NCBI GenBank assembly: GCA_018398585.1
Contig: JAGTTD010000008.1
Span: forward strand, 2,802,501 to 2,866,500
DNA length: 64,000 nt
Direction: 5' to 3'
Origin: Simmondsia chinensis
Taxonomy: Eukaryota; Streptophyta; Magnoliopsida; Caryophyllales; Simmondsiaceae
The notes beneath the pieces are model-generated. The model was not told the origin of the DNA, did not search any database, and saw only the letters and a list, made by a program, of their open reading frames with translations. Made by a program: the position numbers and the translations under genes. The first letter of the stretch is position 1, and each line of letters starts with the position of its first letter. Positions 23,062 through 33,239 of this stretch are shown here, piece after piece.

Positions 23062-23330
23062 GGACTTACATGTGAGGAGAAGTGTTAAGAATTTCACTTG
23101 TGAGTCAAATGTGAATCCCACAAAAGAGTTGTATAAAGAAGAGACCTGCATTTAAGCCTAGTGGTTTACTCCGTCAAAAAAGAAGAGACCGACATATGAC
23201 CCTAGTGGTTTACTCCACTTAATGCCAATTAATTTTAGGATAAAACCCTACTTGGGTTTATGTATGGATCTCATATGTTCTAATTCCGTAAGTTGGGATT
23301 AAAAGCCCGGTAAAACTTTAACAAATATAT
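23062..23330 (-). repeat. Dispersed repeat, second copy
   Basis: Same family as 22689-22893. It contains an internal duplication of the AAGAAGAGACC(T/G) stretch near 23150-23195. Confidence 0.6.
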
Positions 23331-23475
23331 TGACATTTAAAAGTTTTTCATTTGTGAATTAAAGTTTCAATATATAGTAATTGACCATCATGTAATGATA
23401 CTTTATAGGGCCTATTGTGCCAAACTATCATTAAACTGTTGTTTTTTTAAAGCACTTAGTTTCTCTAAGTCCATC

Positions 23476-23960
23476 ATGAGGGCGTTTTAGTTGGTGGTAT
23501 CTCCTACCCATGTGGTCATTGCCCAGGGGTTAGGAGTTTGATTCTTGTTGAGGATATACTCATAATGTTACAATCAATATCATCATATGAGAAAATATTA
23601 GTTTGGAATTGGTTATGAGTATTGTTGAGTGGTTAAGATAGTTAGAGATATTATTAGTTAGTTAATGACTTTGTTAGGCAAGTTATTAAAGCTATAAATA
23701 CTTGTACTAATTGATGTATGAACAACAAGAATCAAATCAATCTTCTCAATCTTCTTCTCCTTCTCTTCTCTACTTTCTCTTCCTAAATTCGTCTAATTCT
23801 TTCTCATCTCATACTCTAATTCACAACTCTAATCCTAATATAGGTTACACCCTAAATTGGTGTAACAAATAACTTACTTGCTCGTGGGAATTGTGGGCCT
23901 CCTCATGGGCCAGGGTTAGCTGGGGTGACCCAGTCCCTTATTACCAAAAAACCCCAGTTT
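23476..23960 (+). mobile_element. tRNA-derived SINE candidate split by a solo LTR
   Basis: TTTAGTTGGTGGTATCTCC resembles an A box and GGTTAGGAGTTTGATTC a B box, about 45 bases apart. The sequence seems to resume after the solo LTR at 23868 (CTCGTGGGAATTGTGGGCCT). Tentative. Confidence 0.4.
23566..23867. mobile_element. Solo LTR, 302 bp
   Basis: Starts TGTTACAATC and ends GGTGTAACA (TG...CA with matching TGTTAC/GTAACA ends). Flanking 5-mers CATAA and AATAA match at 4 of 5. The pyrimidine-rich CTTCTTCTCC stretch downstream of a TATAAATAC box (about 23690) suggests plus orientation. Confidence 0.7.
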
Positions 23961-24587
23961 CTCTAAATCTTGATCAATAAAAGAGTAAACCCAAGCATGC
24001 ACTGCAGTTAAACTTCAGGTTATCTTAAAAAACGGAGACTCTTGGTAGATCAAGAAGCCACACTCTCTTCCCTTCATCTTGGAAACATTTACTTGATGAA
24101 CCATTCTTGAGAGTCCTAGGAGTAATCAAGGGCAGATATGGGGTAGACAAACGAAGGTCAAGGGCAGTTCCCAAAGGCGAGCAGGAATCAGTAGTAGCCA
24201 CGTGACGAATGGTTCTCCCTCAAGAACACCATTAAAGGTGGTCTGGAGCTATGGTAAGCTTAATGGACGAGTAATCTGGCAAAGAGTGTATGGTTCTCTT
24301 CAGCTCCGCGAGGTCTCTTACCCTCCTATTCAAGCCCTCAATTGAAACGGGGAAAAAAAAACCAGCTCACGTAACTCACCCTACGAGAACAATATGTAAA
24401 GCATTTAGTAAACGAGTATTCCAATGTAACCCATTGGAAAATAGTCTTTTCAGAGGCCGCTTTAGGAAGTACTTGTTCTTTTAACTCTAGTGGCTAAAAA
24501 CCATTCACCTTCAAAATTTTTGTTAAAATATCAAATAACTAGTAAATCAAAACCATATAACATAGATATCATTTAAAAGAATCAAAC
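23961..24587. other. Spacer, 23961-24587
   Basis: Nothing recognised. It is richer in GC and varied words than its neighbours (for example CTCAAGAACACC and GAGGTCTCTTACCC), but no open frame has a recognisable product. Confidence 0.3.
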
Positions 24588-24599
24588 ATATTTTTTATC

Positions 24600-25326
24600 A
24601 TGCGTAGCCTCCATTGAAGATAAATTAAGGGAGCAATGTCTGAGGTGGTTCGGGCATGTCAGAAGGAGACCGGACAACGCTCCAGTTAGGATATGCGAAC
24701 AACCCCTTACTACGTTAGGCAGAAGAGGCAGAGGCAGATCAAAAAAGAGATGGATTGAGATGATCCGACAAGACCTCACCCACCTTAACCTCCGGGCGGA
24801 GATGGCCTTAGATAGGGCCCTATGGAGGGCTAGCATAGGGGTATTAGATGATCCGGATGGAGTAGGGTAGTCTTGGTCTCTACCTTATCTTTGTCTTTAT
24901 CTTTATCTTTGTCTCTACCTTACCTATCCCTATATCTTTCTCACTCTCTTTCTTTATCTCTTCTACCTCTATCTCTATCCTCTATCTATAGCTCTTTCTT
25001 TAAATTCGTTTCCCATTCTCACCTTATCTGTGCTCGATGCTTGTGCACACTATATTTATTTATTCATTTACTTATTTATATTCTATCTTTTCTTTTTTTT
25101 TTTCTGTTTTTTTTTTTTGCCATTCTCATGCACCTTTTGATGCTTCTCCTATTGCCAGGTCTTGGGCTGATTGATGCGGACGAACTTTTTAGGCTGGGGG
25201 TTATCGGAAACAGCCTCTCTTCAGGGTAGCCCCCTGAAGGGGGAAGGCTATGTACATCTACCCTGCCCAGACCCTGCTTTTGCGGCAGCCTTTGGAGGTA
25301 CTGAGTTTGTTGTTGTTGTTGTAGAT
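24600..25326 (+). mobile_element. 5'-truncated RTE-like LINE with 12-bp TSD
   Basis: The reading frame [20 protein letters not shown], then LGRRGRGR and HLNLRAEMALDRALWRASIG, matches the C-terminus of plant RTE-type LINE ORF2. It ends at TAG near 24870. A CTTTAT-rich 3' UTR follows, then the tail GGCTGGGGGTTATCGGAAAC to TACTGAGTTTGTTGTTGTTG, the same as in the 5S-headed SINEs. The 12-mer ATATTTTTTATC flanks it at 24588-24599 and 25327-25338. Confidence 0.85.
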
Positions 25327-25338
25327 ATATTTTTTATC

Positions 25339-25728
25339 GTAACGTGACAAAATTTCAACAAAATATTACGCGAACATATAAATTTTTGAATCATATGCCA
25401 CATGTATTTTCGAGTAAGAATTCAGCAAAAATTCACGTGATCCTCGTGAAAAGCAATTAAGTGATAACATTTTCAAATTCTAGGAGAATATTTAAGTGAT
25501 AAAACGTTTGCAAAGAGTATTCTAAAATATCAAATATTTAGATAATAAATGCTTCAATTTTAGAGCACCTAAGCAATTAATTTTTCTTTTATCTAAAATA
25601 ATCATTTGTATTTTATTTTTTTTCAAAACTGGTTATTATTTATTTAAATTTTTACAGAATTTTATTCACCATGTTGTACTAATTTTCTCATAAGACGGGA
25701 TGTAAATGACCATTTCAAATAAAAAGAT
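25339..25728. other. Spacer with MITE remnant
   Basis: 25440-25590 resembles the AAGTGATAA MITE family. The rest is AT-rich, without further signal. Confidence 0.35.
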
Positions 25729-25822
25729 AAGAAACTAACTTAAATAAAGTTATAAAAAAAAAACTAAGTTAAATAAAGTTATAAAAATAAGAGACTAAAT
25801 TAAATAAAGTTATAAAACTAAG
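25729..25822. repeat. Three tandem units of about 34 bp
   Basis: TTAAATAAAGTTATAAAA recurs three times, separated by AACTAA- or AGACTAAA-like linkers. Confidence 0.75.
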
Positions 25823-25984
25823 GGATAATTTTATGTTAATGATATTGCTAGAACAAAAAATAATAGTGTCAGAATAATTTAATATTTTTAAATTAGCTCT
25901 TACTTTACTAAATATTCTGGCATTGGTACTTTTTGCCCTGACAATATAAATTACCTAATTTTAAAAAGATTTTTAGAGTTTTCA

Positions 25985-26245
25985 TAGCTTTTAGCTTTTT
26001 GACTAGTCAAACAGCGCTGTTTGGTAAAAATTTTATTGTTAGTATTTTTTATAGCATTTAGCTTTTGAAAAGTAGCTTTTTATTAGCTAAATAATTTAGC
26101 TTTTGGCTTTTTAAATATTATGTAATGAAATCTATTTATTATTTTATAATAATCTACCAATTTCAATAACTAATTTTACTAAATACGTTATTCATCAGCT
26201 AATAGCTAAACATTAAATACTAATAGCTAACAACTACAGCGAAAT
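25985..26245. mobile_element. hAT-type MITE (CTGTTTGGTAAAA family)
   Basis: Shares AGCGCTGTTTGGTAAAA, TTTTATTGTTAGTA and CATCAGCTAATAGCTAAA with the better-preserved copy at 44574-44871. Confidence 0.6.
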
Positions 26246-26273
26246 ATAGTTTTAAATAACTCGATACTCTCGT

Positions 26274-26321
26274 TGGGCTCTTTGTAATTGCAGTTGGGCC
26301 GGCCCACATTACTAATGGGCT
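26274..26321. promoter_or_regulatory. Site II (TGGGCC/T) cluster upstream of TAF1B
   Basis: TGGGCT at 26274, TGGGCC at 26295, its inverted partner GGCCCA at 26301 and TGGGCT at 26316. Such TGGGCY (TCP-bound) elements are common in promoters of plant ribosome-biogenesis and translation genes, usually together with a telo box, as here. Confidence 0.7.
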
Positions 26322-26342
26322 TCAATTCGCACCAAATCATTC

Positions 26343-26344
<2 letters not shown>

Positions 26345-26376
<32 letters not shown>
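26345..26376. repeat. 32-base homopolymeric C tract in the TAF1B promoter
   Basis: An unbroken run of 32 C residues lies about 235 bp before the start codon, followed by TTCTCTCTCTC. It may adopt G-quadruplex or i-motif forms, and its true length is uncertain because such runs are hard to assemble. Confidence 0.85.
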
Positions 26377-26387
26377 TTCTCTCTCTC

Positions 26388-26396
26388 AAACCCTAA
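26388..26396 (+). promoter_or_regulatory. Telo box (AAACCCTAA)
   Basis: A perfect AAACCCTAA directly follows a CT-rich stretch. Telo boxes next to site II motifs near the transcription start are typical for plant ribosomal-protein and ribosome-biogenesis genes, matching the Pol I role of the gene downstream. Confidence 0.75.
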
Positions 26397-26400
26397 ATAA

Positions 26401-26529
26401 ATCAATTCGATCCACAGAGAGAGAAAGTTAGAGAGAATGGTAATGGCGGAGACCGGTACGATGAGACTGGTGAACAACTGGTGCAGCAACATCGATTTTG
26501 TTAAACATATTCAAACAGTAGTAGGATAA
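26401..26529 (+). pseudogene. Degenerate duplicate of the TAF1B start region (upstream ORF)
   Basis: TTCGATCC(A/G)CAGAGAGAG, TGGTAATGGC(G/C)GAGAC and GAGACTGGTG recur 168 bp apart (26401-26510 versus about 26585-26680). The upstream copy has an ATG at 26437 and a 30-codon frame. The first zinc-ribbon Cys is lost (VNNWCSN instead of VCNGCGN) and the frame ends at TAA 26527-26529. It could act as a uORF if transcribed. Confidence 0.7.
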
Positions 26530-26610
26530 TTTTTATCCCTTTACTCAGTTGTCAAACAAGGTTAATTAATTATTCTTCCGCAAAATTCGATCCGCAGAGA
26601 GAGAGTGGTA

Positions 26611-29600
26611 ATGGCCGAGACTGATGCGGTGAGACTGGTGTGCAACGGGTGTGGCAACGTCGGCTTCGATGATGGCGGTGATGGTTACTTCTACTGTGCG
26701 CGGTGCGGTTCACAAGCGGAGGACATCGTCGAAACTGGTGTCGCCGAGGAGGATTTATTCGAAAGGACCGGCCTCTCCGGCGGCGGCCCCCTCTACTCTT
26801 CCAGGTACTTATGCAGTTAAAACTAGGACGAGCGGCTAGATTTCTCTCTTCAGAGGTTAATCAGGGTTGATAGCAGAAATTGAGGGGATTATTGATTTTA
26901 GAATGCCCATTAAGCATGATTTAAAGTATGTAAGCTAGAAAAGTATTTTCCACCTCCTCCCTCTCTGAGTTGGAAACCGAGCTCCTTGACTCATGTTTTA
27001 TGTGCACTCAAAAAATAAAAAAAAGCTAAGCTAAACTAAAATTGACTGAGTCAAGTAATCTTTAGCGAATAGTTAATAACGTGATTTAAGAGGTTAGCTG
27101 AAACATTTTGGGCGTTTAGAGGTGGTTTTTTGAAAAATTAAAAGGTTGCGGTGGTTATGACAATTCTTCAAGGTAGTTTTGTGTCGAATGTAGAGAACGG
27201 AAAAAGAATATTAGGGAGAGAGAATTTATCTATGATCATTTATTTCATGCCTTCCACACAACCCTAAACTCGTAGATGTTTATATAGAGATTGAGGAAGG
27301 GGAGCACGAGCTAAAATCCTAATTACGTAATAATAGGGAAAATTACCTTGATTATTACTCAAATAAAATGATCTATTAAAATATTGTTTAATCACGTGTC
27401 TAATGTGTGATTAATATATTTTTACTGTAACAGGTACTCTCATCGCCTTCCCTCTGCCGTCAAGATTGAACCTTTCTCTCAATCTCAGTCATACCCTATG
27501 AGACCCCTTGATGAGGATCCACACTCCTACGCCACACCCAAACCCGAGCCTAAACCTGAGCCTGGAGACCACATTGGACCCACCGGGCCTGCGGATTTTC
27601 CGGGTTGTGATCCGGGTATTAGTGCCAGGGAGTATTTTGAGTGGGTTAGAATGACGTATGTGGAGGGGGTTCAGCTGATGATTCAGTACCAGTGTGAGGC
27701 GCTGGTTCAGAAGTTCAATGTCAGCCCAGTGATTTGCGATATTGTTGGGTTGGTTTGGGGTAGGTTCGTGGCATCGACTAGGGTTTTTGGTGAGAGTTGG
27801 GCTCACGAAGCAGTGTCTGAGTTCGATCGCGGAGGTGACTTGCTGCTACTTTGATGTTGTAAGAATTTGATTTCATGTTCTGATACTGAATTTGATTTGC
27901 TAACTTATATGGTTGATGTCTTATGTGTTTTGAAGCTTCTATTGATTAATATCTCAATTGAGCATTACAGTTCTGAGTGATTGAAAAAACATTTCGGTTT
28001 TAATGTTTTATTGAGGGTTGTTAATTAGATGCTTGATATGTGGTTGATTATCCAAGATTGTGTGCTAGAAGTTGTTTGTTTTAGACTAGAAGGGTTCATC
28101 TTTTGATATGATTTGTAAATTTAGAAACTTTCTTTTGGTTTTTGGCGGGGTCGGGTGAATTGGACTTGAGCTTTATGCTTCTCAGGTTGGGGGTCCTTGG
28201 ACACAACCTCTTTTTAGGGTAGCACATTAAAGGGGTAAGGCTGCATGTATCCTCCCCACCCCATATGCGGAAGCCCTTGAGGCATTGGGTCGGTTGTGCT
28301 GCTGCTGCTGCTGCTGTTGTTGGGTGAATTGGACTTGAGCTTAAGACTTTGAGTCCTAGGGCCTTCACATTGGTGGTGTTTTGCCTGGTCGACCAATGCC
28401 TTGTTGGCAAATTTTAGTAACTTCAGCAATTAAGTTGAACGATTGTGGGATAGACTCCTTTAACGTGATCATGTTTTGAGTATTGGAAAATTTGGAGCCC
28501 TTTGTGGTGATCAATGATATCTGGTGTTTGCGGAACGTTATGTGGCTGATCAATCAGCTTAAATTTCAACTTTGTTGTGGAATTAACAGCTAACTGAAGG
28601 AAGTCTTGATTCCGTGTTTGGACTGTTCGTTTTCTAGTTTTGGCATTCTACGGATGCAAAGTGATTATATTTGAAAATGAAACGCTAAAAGATATGCACA
28701 CATATGCATTGGCGGAGCCAATGTATGTTTGCTAGTGGTATTTTCCCTCACTGATATGCAAAACTTCTAAAAATAACAATGATTTTATCCCTTATTTTAT
28801 TAAAAAAAAAAAGACTGGACTTAGTGATTTTTATAAATTTTCTTCAAGACAGAAGATATTTTGTTAGCCTTTGTTTAAATTATATTATAAATAATTTTTA
28901 ATGTATCTAAGTTTTGCAATACTTTTCGATACCATCATATTCCAATACTTGGTTTCTTTCATTCTTTTCGGTGTATGCCCTTTTTTATTTTTATCATTTT
29001 AACATTAATTTGTATAAAATATTAAGTACATCATTTATTGTATGTTCTGATCATTGCCCGTAATGGAAAGAAGTTTTTGTGTCCGCCACTGCACATATGC
29101 CTTCTATTCATTGTTGCATAACGAAGTCTTTCAAGGCTGTGACGGCATAATTTTTTGTGAGCGTTCCTTTCATGGAAGTTGGATTTTTGAATATGCATTG
29201 TATGTCCTTCCAGTCCATCATCTCTCACGCTGATACTAGATGTAATCTCAATCATATAGCTTATTTCGATATGTCTGTTTCCGGAATTATTTACTGTTCT
29301 ATTTGTGTTTTATCTATTACTTCCTCGTGTAAAGTCAAGCTTGACGTGATTTGGGTTTGATTACAGAGTATGAGGAGAAGAAAGAGGAGGCTAAATTTAC
29401 GAAGAAATCTCGACAACATACTCAACAAATGGCTGCAGTTTGGTGTAGATCTCTGAGAAGGAAGATCCCTTTATCTTCTTCCTTGGCAATTTCATATTTG
29501 GCCTGTCATGTTGCTCGTGAACCCATACTTCCAACAGACATACTAAGATGGACTTGTGATGGAGAACTCCCTTACATGAAAGCATATCTCGAGATCGAAA

Positions 29601-32600
29601 AGGAATTTGCTAAGACTGAGAGGAAAATTGGCCTTAGAAAACCGGAGCAGGACACTCCTACTGCTGCTCGTCCAGTAAGTGCCAGTTTTATGTTTAGGCC
29701 TAGAGAACTCGTTCCATTACAGAAGTTAGAGTCAATGGCTGCATGTATCGCTGAGTCTATAGGGCTAAGCTTACCTCCTGTGAACTTCTATGCAATAGCA
29801 ACGCGGTATCTCGAGCAGTTAGTCCTTCCCATTGACAAAATTCTTCCTTACGCACTCCACGTATGTGAGTGGTCAATACCTTCTGAACTATGTCTATCAG
29901 CAAACGAGTTTAGGATTCCTACCCGTGTTTGTGTTATGTCGATATTGATTGTGACAATAAGGATTCTTTATAATATAAACGGTTTTGGCAAATGGGAAAC
30001 ATCTATATCTGCTTCGAAAGGCTTGTCTCCCATGGATGACGAGGGTGATTTTGATGGAGAATCAGGAACAAGTTCTTCATCAGTGCATAAATTTGAGTCT
30101 GATGCTGGAGAGCTTTTGTGTGATCTTCAAAACATAGACGATAATGTGAATGAAAGATGTGGTACGTTTCTCAACTAGTATCAGATTACAAAGGGTCATT
30201 GCTTTCTTCTTCGCCATAGTTTTAATCAATATTTGCTTTTCTTTGACAGCATATAAAGAGGATTTACCGTCGTATCTCCAGTACTGCAAGGATGTGATAT
30301 TTGCTGGGTTAGAGAGAGAGAACCCATGGGGTTTAGATCCACAGTCAAACACTGCAGAGATGAAGTTAATTGAACAACTAGGGGAAATTTATCAAACCGA
30401 CCCAAAGGTAATCTTTATTTTCGAAAAAAAAAAAATGTTCAGTTGTCTTTTAATAAGAGACATAAATTCATCGTTTTGAAGTTGAGTCTCCCACTCAGTG
30501 ATGTCAATCGTTTTTCATATGGAAAGTGTTTTTCATTTCATTAAGGAAAATAATTTCCTCTTTATCTTGAGGAGAAGTCGATATCCTTTCCACCGAGGAG
30601 AACATGTTCCATATAAATAGCGATTGAGCCCAACACCCTTGTGCTATAGTGGTTGGGGGGGCTTTAGGCCATCCTCGGGGTCACGGGTTTGAGGAATCCC
30701 TCCCCCCCCTCCCCCCCCCCCCTCTCTTCTCTCTCTCTCTGCTTTTCCTTGTAATGGCTTTACCAATTTTAAAAAGTACATATATAAATAGTGATTGTTA
30801 TGAACTTAAGCAAGAGACTAATACGAAAGGAGCCTTAGTCAAGAAAGTTAGGCCAATTTAGAAATCTTCACCATTCTTTGTACATATATGCAGTAGATGG
30901 GTTTCGAAAATGGTGGCTTTGTTTTGGTTAGGATTCCACTAAAAGCATGGTAGGAGATTTCTGTAGTTGACAAGGGTTTTACTGCTCTTTGACCGTGATC
31001 TTATCGCTGCTCGTCATGAAATAAATAGAAGATGGTGGTATGTTGACCCTATCTTACCTAGAGCTAGGATTGTGAGCCAGAATAACGCTCACGTTGGATG
31101 TATTGGGATCTACGAGTAGCTTCAGACACATGATGTGGGGATCAAATTTACATCTTGAACAAGGTAGATGATATGGGGTTAGGGCAGAAAGGTGGGGCCT
31201 GGGGATTTTTTTTTTTTGGTAAGTGGGGCCTGGGGATGGTGATGACGCAATTCCGAGTTATTCATAGCTGTTATGCTAGCTAGCCAATTCGGAAGAATGA
31301 GCGAGTACAGAATCCTAACTTTGTTTGGCAATGGGGTTAGGGGTTAGAGGAGAGTAAAGAGGGGAAGAAGGGGAGGATAAGTTATTATCCTACCCTTTTT
31401 GAATATGGTTAATGAAGAGGGGTAAATGTGTTACTTTTGTTTGGCAATTGGTAAGGGGTAAGGCAAATGAGAGTTATAGTTAAAATAAGGGCAAAATTGT
31501 TCAAATTTTTTTTAAAATTTACCGTCCTCTTTTTAACCCTTTACTTTTCAAAAAAATTTGCCAAATAATGATAAGAGGCCCCCGCCCCCCAATTACCCTT
31601 ACTCCTTTTTACCTTATAAATTAGCTGAGGGGTTGGCTTGAGTGGTGAGGCACCTTGACAACCTAGTTGAGATTTAAATCCAATCATGGGATGGAAACAA
31701 TTCCTTGGGGCCACCTATTGGGTTTGTGGACCTTGACTTGCTCATTCGAATATTTAAGTGTGGTATGCAATCTGGGAATTATTCGAGGTGTGATAATGGA
31801 TACCCCAATTGTCAGAAAAATGAGTGAGTCGTTGTGTGGAAGTGAGTTAGGATTTGGGTGACTGATATGGATGACTATTATCAGCAATTATTTATTGAAT
31901 CATTTCCACTAGATTCTAAGAAATGGTCCAAGCAGTCTAGCAATGTCCTTTTTATGCTTAATTACTAATACTATTATCCTCTTTTTTATTGGTAGGCAAG
32001 TGAGTTTGGGAGTTCCGTCTTTGCTTTTTAGGGTCGAAAACAGCCTTCCTATAGGGTACGACCTGTAGGGGTGAGACTGCGTAGATAGAGGCACAGGGTT
32101 TGTTATTGTTGTTCTAGTGAGTTTGACGGTTAGGGGATTCGAACGTATGACACAGTGTCCTGGTGCTTCAGCTTTGATTATGTATTAATCATTAAACCAA
32201 GACCACATTGGCTAGTACTATTATGATCCTCGAAGGCTCAAGAGTAAGAGAATTATTTCTAATGTTGATCTGACTTGGTTTCCTCATCTCAGTTTTTCAT
32301 GTTACGCTTTATGCTATCCGTCAGGACTGTCTCTCGATTGGCTCTTACGTCGCAATACTTTTATGACGAGTTTCAAATGCATTATAAACTGCGATCTGAT
32401 TCCGTGCTTCCAACAGAGTTCATGTGTTTGAATTGACGAGCTATTTACTTCGTTACAGGAGCAAGAACTCGATTCCGATACAGATCACAAGAGACCAAGG
32501 GAGAACAACGAGTCCATTGCAAATACTTCAATGGAAAGCAAGAAACAAAGGGATGATCCATTGGAATCCAAAAATTACAGAGACACCATAACAAAATTGA

Positions 32601-32947
32601 AAGTCAACATGGAAGAAAACCGCTTCTGTTACATTCCTGCAAGGAAGAACGTGAAAAGACGCGATTATCTTCATTATATACGCAAGAGAGACGACAGTTC
32701 TTTAACGTATGTTGCTCATGCTGATTATTACATTCTACTTCGAGCTTGTGCAAAGGTGGCTCTAGTTGACGCTCGTGTTATGCATATGGGAGTTTTGAGT
32801 CTCGAGAGGCGGTTGGCTTGGATTGAAAAGAGAATTGAGCATTGTTTCGAGTTGAAACTTGGGAGTTCTTCGGGTAAATCTGATACTAATTTAAGAACAG
32901 ATGATGTTAGTGTTGATTGTGCTAGTTTGTCCAATCTTATTTTATGA
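26611..32947 (+). CDS. MEE12: TATA box-binding protein-associated factor, RNA polymerase I subunit B (TAF1B/RRN7-like; MEE12 homolog), 678 aa
   Basis: Exons 26611-26804, 27434-27834, 29367-30161, 30250-30407 and 32459-32947 have GT-AG introns and matching phases (2,1,1,0). The ATG at 26611 was chosen because the zinc ribbon follows at once: C11-x2-C14 and C29-x2-C32 (VCNGCGN, YFYCARCG). A Pro/Glu-rich linker follows. Cyclin-fold-like regions span about 105-460 (AREYFEWVRMTYVEGVQLMI, LSSSLAISYLACHVAREPI, FMFRPRELVPLQKLESMAA). An acidic stretch lies at about 430-455, and the charged C-terminal exon contains HADYYILLRACAKVALVDAR. The family is TFIIB-like and acts in the Pol I core factor (SL1) at rDNA promoters in the nucleolus; the Arabidopsis member is MEE12. 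Introns 2 and 4 hold SINE tails and MITEs. The stop codon lies inside the target duplication of a SINE. High confidence in family and exons; the name is by homology. Confidence 0.88.
28141..28322 (+). mobile_element. Tail-only SINE/LINE copy in TAF1B intron 2
   Basis: TTTATGCTTCTCAGGTTGGG, GGGGTAAGGCTGC and TATGCGGAAGCCC lead to GCATTGGGTC and a (GCT)n/(GTT)n end. The phrase GGTGAATTGGACTTGAGCTT occurs on both sides (28155 and 28322), apparently a 20-bp target duplication. Confidence 0.78.
28707..29091. mobile_element. hAT MITE with perfect 8-bp TSD, TAF1B intron 2
   Basis: Ends CATTGGCGGAGC and GTCCGCCACTG form the inverted repeat CAGTGGCGGA. CACATATG flanks both sides (28699-28706 and 29092-29099). 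TIR and 8-bp duplication fit the hAT superfamily. A CAGTGGCGGA end also occurs at about 57812. Confidence 0.85.
30636..30760 (+). mobile_element. tRNA-derived SINE-like segment, TAF1B intron 4
   Basis: TGTGCTATAGTGGTTGGGG and GGTCACGGGTTTGAGG are spaced like Pol III A and B boxes. They are followed by C-rich (CCCCCCCTCCCCCC) and TCTC tracts. Only suggestive. Confidence 0.4.
31990..32115 (+). mobile_element. Tail-only SINE/LINE copy in TAF1B intron 4
   Basis: CTTTTTAGGGTCGAAAACAG, GTAGGGGTGAGACTGCGTA, then a deletion, then GCACAGGGTTTGTTATTGTTG. A diverged member. Confidence 0.6.
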
Positions 32948-32959
32948 CCATTACTTGTT

Positions 32960-33222
32960 AAGCATAAGAGGGTACCAACACGTAAGCATCGGATCTCATT
33001 AGAACTTCGAAGTTAAGCGTGCTTGGTTTGAAAATAGTACCAAGATAGGTGACCTCCTAGGAAGTCCTTGTGTTGCACCCCTCAGGTTGGGGGTTCTCAG
33101 AAACAGCCTCTCTTTAGGGTAGCACCCTTAAGGAGAAAGGCTGCGTACATCCACCGCTCCAGACCCTGCTTAGGCCGGAGCTCTTGGGGCACTAGGAATC
33201 TTACCTTTTTTTTTTTTTTGTT
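32960..33222 (+). mobile_element. Full-length 5S-headed SINE, subfamily B, at the TAF1B stop codon
   Basis: Begins AAGCATAAGAGGGTACCAAC and ACGTAAGCATCGGATCTC, then the 5S control region (GAAGTTAAGCGTGCTTGG, ATAGGTGACCTCCTAGGAAG, GTGTTGCACCCC). The common tail follows, ending in a T-rich stretch. Flanks TATGACCATTACTTGTT (32943-32959) and TGTGACCATTACTGGTT (33223-33239) match at 15 of 17. The left flank contains the gene's TGA, so the element forms the proximal 3' UTR unless polyadenylation is very early. Confidence 0.88.
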
Positions 33223-33239
33223 TGTGACCATTACTGGTT

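Noticed and set aside
24873..25229. Leu/Ser-rich 118-aa open frame as a membrane protein
   Set aside because: It is a translation of the CTTTAT-rich 3' UTR and tail of the LINE.
26605..26610. Start of TAF1B six bases upstream (GTG)
   Set aside because: GTG is not a normal plant start codon; the ATG at 26611 follows at once and matches the family N-terminus.
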